Of a stretch of DNA of 39,906 nucleotides, positions 33,311 to 39,906 are shown piece after piece. The DNA comes from an uncultured Paenibacillaceae bacterium. Its GTDB lineage: Bacteria; Bacillota; Bacilli; Aneurinibacillales; Aneurinibacillaceae. Position numbers and translations under genes: made by a program. Numbering within the stretch: the first letter of the stretch is position 1; each line of letters starts with the position of its first letter. Where the stretch lies: the NCBI GenBank assembly GCA_946478845.1, contig CAMLDI010000026.1, positions 1-39,906 on the forward strand, written 5' to 3'. The notes under the pieces were generated by a model that saw nothing but the letters and a program-made list of their open reading frames with translations, was not told the origin of the DNA and ran no database searches.

Positions 33311-33346
33311 AAAAAAAAAAGAAAGAGGCGATTCCCTCCTTCTTTT
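33311..33346 (-). terminator. Terminator of helD
   Basis: Imperfect 12-bp stem AAAAGAAAGAGG / CCTCCTTCTTTT (33317-33328, 33335-33346; one mismatch) just past the stop at 33351, with ten T on the minus strand (33311-33320). It insulates the lanA operon from helD. Confidence 0.75.
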
Positions 33347-33350
33347 ATCC

Positions 33351-35657
33351 CTATCCTAAAAAAGGGCTTGGTTCTCCAACACTAAATAGCTCCAAATGAT
33401 GCATCGCCCTGGTACAAGCAGTGTAAAATAATCTCCGCAAACTCTCATCACCGTATACTTGTGCCGAAGCATCATAAATGACGACGGCATCAAATTCAAT
33501 GCCTTTGGCCAAATATGCAGGGAGGACCACAACCCCTTGCTCGTATTCAATGGAATGACTCTGCAGCAGTTTAATCTCTGCCACATTGGACAGGGCATGA
33601 AAGGCAGCAGCACTTTCTGCAGCAGATTTACAAATAATAGCAATGGAAGTATATCCATGCTTCTGCAAATCTGAGACTTTAGATGCAATAGAACGGTGGA
33701 GTTCAGCCCGATCAGACACTTGAGTTAACGCTGGCCACTCTCCATTCCGTTCAAAAGGTATAATCCCTTCTCCCCCGTGAATCAAATTACGGGTAAATTC
33801 TACGATTTGTTTTGTAGATCGATAGCTTTGTGTCAAGGTTATAGCATGGGTTTCATCAGATCCGTATAAGCCAGTAAGGGTATGAAAATCAATCATTTCC
33901 CTGGCATGGGCAAAGATGGCCTGATTAAAGTCACCCAAGACAGTCATTTTCGCAGATGGAAACAAACGTTTTAAAAACTCGAATTGAAAGGGAGAATAAT
34001 CTTGTGCTTCATCGACAAGCACATGTTTAATAGAGACATTCGTCTGAAAGCCTTGAATCAATTCTTGCAAAAATAAATAGGGGGTCGCATCCTCATAAAA
34101 CAGTTTACCTTCATCCAGCATTTTCACAGTTAACAGGCAAATATCCTCCCACACTTCGGATGTGAACCCCTCCAACCAGGGTCCCATCCCCTTTGCATCC
34201 GTAAAGAGTTTTCGATAGATGCCTTTCATGTCTATAAAACGTAGGCCTTTGATTTGTTTGCGTAAAGGCTTCAACTTCTTGCCTACAATCATTTGTCCCA
34301 GCACGTTATATTCCCGCTCATAATCATCAAAGGATTCTTCGGTAAACCCCCTTTTTTTCCGTAAATAGTTGTATGCCTTTTGATACTCATCATTGCTCAG
34401 GAGTTCTATTTCTTCCTGCACCCACGGCTTCCTTCGTTCTCCCTTCTCAAATTCATCCACTTGCTGGTTTAACCATTCTACTAACTTCTCAATCCTGTTG
34501 TGAAAACGCAGGGAGGTATCATGGGTATAAAACCGTTCCTGAATTTGTTGGGCTGTGACAATAGGTTCGCTTCTGAAGATGATGCCTTTGAAAAGCATGC
34601 CGGAGGATTCCAGAGACTGCCTGTAGGTTTGAATCATCTCAAAAAATTGGATGGATGCCTTAAATTGGATGGATGCCATTCTATTTTTATAGGCAGGTTC
34701 ATCTGTGGCTGTCAACACATATTCCAATTGATCATAAGGATTCTCCAGGGCAAATTTCCTGCTTAAGCGATGGGCCAGATATTCCTGAAATGTAGCCTGC
34801 TGCATATTTTCTTCCCCCAGCTCAGGCAATACGGTTGAAACATAACTATTAAACATGGCATTTGGAGAAAAGAGAATAATTTGGTCCGCTTTGATCCGCT
34901 CCCGATACTTGTAAAGTAAATAAGCAATCCGCTGCAGGGCAACAGATGTCTTGCCACTCCCAGCAGCCCCTTGTACAATGAGAAGCCGCCCCCGGTCATG
35001 GCGGATGATTCGGTTTTGCTCCTGTTGAATAGTAGCCACAATGCTGCGCATATATTTGTTGGTCCCTTTACCCAACACCTGCTGCAAAATCTCGTCGCCT
35101 ATGGTAAGGCTGGTATCAAACATAGATTTGATCACGCCGTTACGGATGATATATTGCCACTTTTGCTCCAGCGTACCACGAATCAATCCACCGGGAGTAT
35201 CGTATTGGGCCGGTCCAGGAGGATAGTCGTAATAGACACTTGCAACAGGTGTCCGCCAATCATAAATCAGAACGTTCTCCCCAGTTTCATCAGTAAGGGT
35301 CGCCACACCGATATAGACACGTTCCGAAAATCCCGTTCCTTCTTCAGTGAAATCTATCCGGCCAAAATACGGCACCTCCTGCAGACGGCGCAGGGCAGAT
35401 AACCGATTAAAGGATAATCGGTGGCTGCTTTGGCTTACAGATAAAACTTCAGCCTGTTGTCTTAAACTTATGATGGTTTCGAGAAAATCATCGAAATTAT
35501 CCATGTTCACGGTGACGTCATCCCAAAAATGTTTGCGAATTTGGACCACTTCATGCCGACGCCTGGACGTTTCCTCTTGTACCTGGCCAATCTGCTCCTT
35601 AATCGTCTCCATTACACTGTTTAGTCGCTCTTGCTCCTGCAGAAGTTCACTGTTCAT
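33351..35657 (-). CDS. helD: RNA polymerase recycling motor HelD
   Basis: A 768-residue superfamily 1 (UvrD/Rep-like) helicase of the HelD type (the Bacillus subtilis protein is about 774). It begins with a charged coiled-coil arm (about 1-75) that in HelD reaches into the RNA polymerase channel. The typical YFGRIDF...ERVYIGVATL and LIYDWRTPVASVYYDY block follows. The ATPase motifs are VQGAAGSGKTSVALQR with K236, HVLVDEAQDYSPFQF, GDFNQAIFA and the C-terminal AKGIEFDAVVIYDA and RLFYTACTRAMHHL. HelD frees stalled RNA polymerase from DNA or RNA, and related proteins contribute to rifampicin tolerance. TGAGGAG precedes the ATG. It is monocistronic. Confidence 0.92.
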   Translation of the reverse strand: MNSELLQEQERLNSVMETIKEQIGQVQEETSRRRHEVVQIRKHFWDDVTVNMDNFDDFLETIISLRQQAEVLSVSQSSHRLSFNRLSALRRLQEVPYFGRIDFTEEGTGFSERVYIGVATLTDETGENVLIYDWRTPVASVYYDYPPGPAQYDTPGGLIRGTLEQKWQYIIRNGVIKSMFDTSLTIGDEILQQVLGKGTNKYMRSIVATIQQEQNRIIRHDRGRLLIVQGAAGSGKTSVALQRIAYLLYKYRERIKADQIILFSPNAMFNSYVSTVLPELGEENMQQATFQEYLAHRLSRKFALENPYDQLEYVLTATDEPAYKNRMASIQFKASIQFFEMIQTYRQSLESSGMLFKGIIFRSEPIVTAQQIQERFYTHDTSLRFHNRIEKLVEWLNQQVDEFEKGERRKPWVQEEIELLSNDEYQKAYNYLRKKRGFTEESFDDYEREYNVLGQMIVGKKLKPLRKQIKGLRFIDMKGIYRKLFTDAKGMGPWLEGFTSEVWEDICLLTVKMLDEGKLFYEDATPYLFLQELIQGFQTNVSIKHVLVDEAQDYSPFQFEFLKRLFPSAKMTVLGDFNQAIFAHAREMIDFHTLTGLYGSDETHAITLTQSYRSTKQIVEFTRNLIHGGEGIIPFERNGEWPALTQVSDRAELHRSIASKVSDLQKHGYTSIAIICKSAAESAAAFHALSNVAEIKLLQSHSIEYEQGVVVLPAYLAKGIEFDAVVIYDASAQVYGDESLRRLFYTACTRAMHHLELFSVGEPSPFLG

Positions 35658-35772
35658 ATCAAGCGCTCCTCATAAGATAATGAAAATCAAGGTTGACTGA
35701 AGAGAATTATTGTTGTATAATTATATTAGGGAAATATTGTTCTAATCAGAAAACCTGTTGTATAACTTTTTT

Positions 35773-35801
35773 ATATTATCACAGTTACCCATAGTTTACA
35801 A
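35773..35801 (-). promoter_or_regulatory. Probable sigma-A promoter of helD
   Basis: TTGTAA (35796-35801), a 17-base spacer and TAATAT (35773-35778) on the minus strand, about 115 bases before the helD start. A second AT-rich box nearer the gene cannot be excluded. Confidence 0.5.
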
Positions 35802-35826
35802 GAGTTGAACCGACTATAGAATAAAT

Positions 35827-35862
35827 AAACCACCAGACCTATTCAGGGTTCTGGTGGTTTTT
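35827..35862 (-). terminator. Terminator of glpD
   Basis: Inverted repeat AAACCACCAG / CTGGTGGTTT (35827-35836, 35851-35860) about 40 bases past the glpD stop, with T-runs on both strands. Confidence 0.85.
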
Positions 35863-35903
35863 CTTATGGTTAAGACTGTTTATTTTGTCTTGGGTCATAT
35901 GCC

Positions 35904-37553
35904 TCACCCTCTGGCTGCCTCCCGCAATTCTTGGTCCAATTGGGCTTCATAGTCAACCCTTTCTTTCTTCGTCCAGTTCAATTTTTTGGCCATGAATCCC
36001 ACTACCTCTTCCTTCCATTTATGCACCCAATAAATATTAAAAAATAAGGCTCCTGTACGGCGAATAAAAAAGTCCACAGGCTTCACCGCCATTTCATGTT
36101 CTATGGCATACATTAATTGGACATAGAGAATTCGTGGCAATTTTATTTCTCTAGCCTGCCCATACTGTTGGCCATATCGAAAGAGTTCATCCACATTGGA
36201 ACCGTAAAGTTGGGCTAAGTAGAATCCTTCTTCCCTGGTAAAACCATAATTTGTAGCTTCTATCTCCTTTTTAGCAAGAAAAATAGGAAAACCCCTGGAT
36301 CCGCCTACGTCTCCACCGGAAATGGGATACTTCCTCGTCTGGCACCCTTGATACTTATGGCCTTTATCTTGCAGGCGTTTTGCGATCAGGTCAACCACCG
36401 ATTCGGCCATTTTCCGATAACCGGTCAACTTCCCCCCAGCTATGGTGATCAGCCCTGTTTCCCCTTCCCAAATCTCATCTTTCCGTGAAATTTCAGAAGG
36501 ATTTTTTCCTTCTGCATAAATTAAAGGGCGCACCCCTGCCCAGCTGGATTCAATGGGTTTTTCCTGAATGTTAATCTCAGGGAACATAAAATGAATGGCA
36601 TGCAAAAGGTAGTCCCTATCTACTCCATGCACTTTCGGAGTGGCAGGGTCTTCATGGTAAAAAGTATCTGTTGTCCCAACATAGGTTTTCCCGTCACGGG
36701 GAATGGCAAAAACCATTCGTCCATCAGGGGTATCAAAATAAACCGACTGTCGCAAAGGAAAAAGGGACTGATCGATCACCACATGAGCCCCTTTGGTTAA
36801 GCGCAGTTGTTTGTGCTTTTTGGAGGCATCTTTTTGGCACACCTCATCCACCCAGGGACCTGTTGCGTTTACTACTTTTTTCGCCTTAATTTCATAGACT
36901 TTCTTTGTGATTTGATCCTGGATACGGGCTCCTCTTACTTTATGATTGCGATAAAGGAAGTGAACTGCCTTGACATAATTTACAATATTGGCCCCATTGA
37001 CCGCTGCTGCTTTCAATACTTCTAACGTTAAACGGGCATCATCGGTCCGGTATTCCACATACCTTCCTCCCCCAATCATCCCTTCTTTTTTCAGGAGAGG
37101 TTCTAGAGCCAGGGTTTCTTCTCTGGACAGCATCTTTCGCCGTTCTGATTTTTTAACCCCTGCTAAAAAATCATAGATCTTTAATCCAAGAGAAGTACTT
37201 AACTTACCAAAGGCACCTTCTTTGTATATAGGCAACAACATCCACTGAGGGGTGGTTACATGAGGTCCATTTTCATATACAATGGCCCGTTCTTTCCCCA
37301 CTTCCGCTACCATAGCAACCTGGAATTGTTTTAAATAACGCAACCCTCCATGAACCAGCTTGGTAGAGCGGCTGGATGTTCCTGCAGCAAAATCCTGCAT
37401 TTCCACTAAAGCCACTTTCATCCCCCGGAGAGTAGCATCCAGAGCAATCCCCGCCCCTGTAATTCCTCCGCCAATCACCAATAGATCAAAGTGGGACATG
37501 GACATTTGTTCCAGTCGGTTTCTTCTTTCTAAGGCCGAGAATGGGTTGGTCAA
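35904..37553 (-). CDS. glpD: Aerobic glycerol-3-phosphate dehydrogenase
   Basis: A 549-residue membrane-associated flavoprotein that oxidises glycerol-3-phosphate to dihydroxyacetone phosphate and passes electrons to quinone. The FAD-binding site is at residues 24-48 ([28 protein letters not shown]), followed by [58 protein letters not shown] and [15 protein letters not shown] are GlpD hallmarks. The C-terminal accessory domain (about 400-549) is present. The start is TTG at 37553, preceded by GGGAGAGG. It lies 129 bases after glpK, in the same direction. Confidence 0.94.
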   Translation of the reverse strand: MTNPFSALERRNRLEQMSMSHFDLLVIGGGITGAGIALDATLRGMKVALVEMQDFAAGTSSRSTKLVHGGLRYLKQFQVAMVAEVGKERAIVYENGPHVTTPQWMLLPIYKEGAFGKLSTSLGLKIYDFLAGVKKSERRKMLSREETLALEPLLKKEGMIGGGRYVEYRTDDARLTLEVLKAAAVNGANIVNYVKAVHFLYRNHKVRGARIQDQITKKVYEIKAKKVVNATGPWVDEVCQKDASKKHKQLRLTKGAHVVIDQSLFPLRQSVYFDTPDGRMVFAIPRDGKTYVGTTDTFYHEDPATPKVHGVDRDYLLHAIHFMFPEINIQEKPIESSWAGVRPLIYAEGKNPSEISRKDEIWEGETGLITIAGGKLTGYRKMAESVVDLIAKRLQDKGHKYQGCQTRKYPISGGDVGGSRGFPIFLAKKEIEATNYGFTREEGFYLAQLYGSNVDELFRYGQQYGQAREIKLPRILYVQLMYAIEHEMAVKPVDFFIRRTGALFFNIYWVHKWKEEVVGFMAKKLNWTKKERVDYEAQLDQELREAARG

Positions 37554-37682
37554 TTTCCTCTCCCCCTGCCTGTTATTTCTTATCCCTTAAAAAAGTATAT
37601 AAAAAGACCAAAATACTTTCAGGCTATACAGTATATGTAGTGAAAAAGATTACGTTCTAAAATGTTCTTTAACGCATCTTAA

Positions 37683-39238
<1,556 letters not shown>

Positions 39239-39247
39239 ATCAATTAT

Positions 39248-39277
39248 TTGATAGTTATAGATACAAAAAGGTATAAT
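39248..39277 (+). promoter_or_regulatory. Divergent promoter for the small membrane protein gene
   Basis: TTGATA (39248-39253), an 18-base spacer and perfect TATAAT (39272-39277). The transcript would carry about 160 bases before the ORF at 39445, including an AAAGGAG followed by a three-codon ORF (39356-39367) and a hairpin TGCCAT-GAATC-ATGGCA (39396-39412). Confidence 0.65.
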
Positions 39278-39444
39278 ACTCCTATAGGTGAGATAAAAAA
39301 GCCAAATATGGTTTTTATATGAATGATCTATCAAACAGAAAGGAGAGTGAGTGAAATGGAATTTTAAACCCTGTGAAACCATCCATTTCTTATGTTGCCA
39401 TGAATCATGGCATATATAGCCATTTTATGTGAAGGAGATTAAAA

Positions 39445-39735
39445 ATGAAAGAAAAGTTATCCAAACTACCTACCAGTACGATTATTATGTATATTATTGC
39501 TATTATTGTGGGTCTGGCTGCAATTGCACTTTTAGTAAATAATATTATTATCTTCAATAAACTCGTTAATAATTACATAAGCCAGGGGTATGTAAAGTCT
39601 GACGTAATTTCACAATTAATACCCAACCAACTGCTCCCGAATGTTTTTGAAAATGTCATTTACATAGGTGTTGCCTGTACTTTATGGGCTGCAGGTTTAA
39701 TCAATACAAAGGTGGCTTTAAAAAACCAGGAGTAA
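39445..39735 (+). CDS. Small two- to three-helix membrane protein of unknown function
   Basis: A 96-residue protein that I do not recognise. The N-terminal helix (about 12-33, very Ile-rich: IIMYIIAIIVGLAAIALLV) runs into an amphipathic or second helical segment (34-48), a polar stretch and a final helix (about 70-90, IYIGVACTLWAAGLI), then a short charged tail. GAAGGAG lies eight bases before the ATG. It is transcribed away from glpK from its own promoter and followed by a hairpin. Confidence 0.75.
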   Translation: MKEKLSKLPTSTIIMYIIAIIVGLAAIALLVNNIIIFNKLVNNYISQGYVKSDVISQLIPNQLLPNVFENVIYIGVACTLWAAGLINTKVALKNQE

Positions 39736-39760
39736 TGATTTTAAAGAAAAGATAGAGAGA

Positions 39761-39792
39761 AACCCCAGGTTTATTAATTATGGCCTGGGGTT
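39761..39792 (+). terminator. Hairpin after the small membrane protein gene
   Basis: Inverted repeat AACCCCAGG / CCTGGGGTT (39761-39769, 39784-39792), 26 bases past the stop. The T tract is weak, so termination efficiency is uncertain. Confidence 0.6.
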
Positions 39793-39893
39793 CTACCATT
39801 GCTATAAAGTAACTTCTTCCCTTTTTTCATTCCCCATGAAATGACTGCAAGCAATTGATACAAACAAGTAAGGAAAAGCAAAAGGGGGGCAGG

Positions 39894-39906
39894 ATGCAAG
39901 AAAAGC
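39894..39906 (+). CDS. Possible start of a gene cut by the window end
   Basis: ATG CAA GAA AAG follows a good purine-rich ribosome binding site (AAAGGGGGG) at a normal spacing, then the sequence ends. Only four codons are visible, so this is a weak call. Confidence 0.25.

Noticed and set aside
37554..37682. GlpP-type antiterminator leader or catabolite (cre) site before glpD
   Set aside because: I found no terminator hairpin or convincing cre sequence in the 129 bases between glpK and glpD.

Overview
The window looks like a chromosomal segment of a low-to-mid GC Gram-positive bacterium of the Bacillales. Supporting signs are strong AGGAGG-type ribosome binding sites, frequent GTG and TTG starts, sigma-A promoters (TTGACA / TATAAT), many Rho-independent terminators, a PhoP-box promoter, and Bacillus-type gene families (HelD, GlpK/GlpD, YvkC, a Vga-type ABC-F protein, a P450 BM3-like haem protein). 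I cannot name the species. No rRNA, tRNA, CRISPR array or complete insertion sequence was seen.

Layout. 1-53: probable 5' end of a class C-like group II intron on the minus strand, running off the window and sitting just past a terminator. 63-4852: a TetR regulator and rifampicin phosphotransferase-like enzyme (operon, minus) and an ACS-type MFS transporter (plus). 4930-6820: a Vga-type ABC-F ribosome protection gene behind an approximately 280-nt leader that contains a mutually exclusive terminator/antiterminator pair and tiny upstream ORFs, a textbook attenuator design. 7013-11713: a compact three-gene operon of a coiled-coil protein, a McrB-like AAA+ NTPase and a DUF2357/McrC-like PD-(D/E)xK nuclease, most likely a modification-dependent (type IV-like) defence system. 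11746-13826: a stand-alone P450 very like the haem domain of P450 BM3 and a small membrane protein with a four-histidine di-haem pattern. 13930-18727: an operon of flavoprotein, 2x[4Fe-4S] ferredoxin and SsuABC-like ABC transporter behind a structured, terminator-bearing leader of unknown class. 18768-22484: an amino-acid permease, a small decayed ORF, and a PhoX-type phosphatase with a clear PhoP box.

22697-33263 is a class II lanthipeptide locus. On the plus strand are a small LuxR-type HTH protein, a C39-peptidase ABC exporter (LanT) and a secreted subtilisin-like protease (LanP). On the minus strand are three tandem precursor peptides, a processing/attenuation hairpin and the LanM synthetase. 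Between the two halves lies an XRE / DUF2178-like / ABC-2 transporter operon that could provide immunity. All three precursors carry a double-glycine site followed by GDVQPE or GDVQAE, matching two-step maturation by LanT and then LanP. All three cores resemble the beta component of two-peptide lantibiotics, and no alpha component is present.

33311-39906: the RNA polymerase recycling factor HelD, the glycerol catabolic genes glpK and glpD (no glpF), a small membrane protein, and possibly the start of another gene cut by the window end.

Gene-poor stretches. 3147-3502 holds a promoter with a possible TetR operator and otherwise nothing I recognise. 6508-7012 holds the ABC-F leader and the upstream region of the defence operon. 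18551-18863 holds the operon leader, its promoter and a terminator. 20292-20604 holds an ORF remnant and a terminator. 22393-22696 holds the PhoP box and the lanthipeptide promoter region. 39177-39444 holds divergent promoters plus short ORFs.
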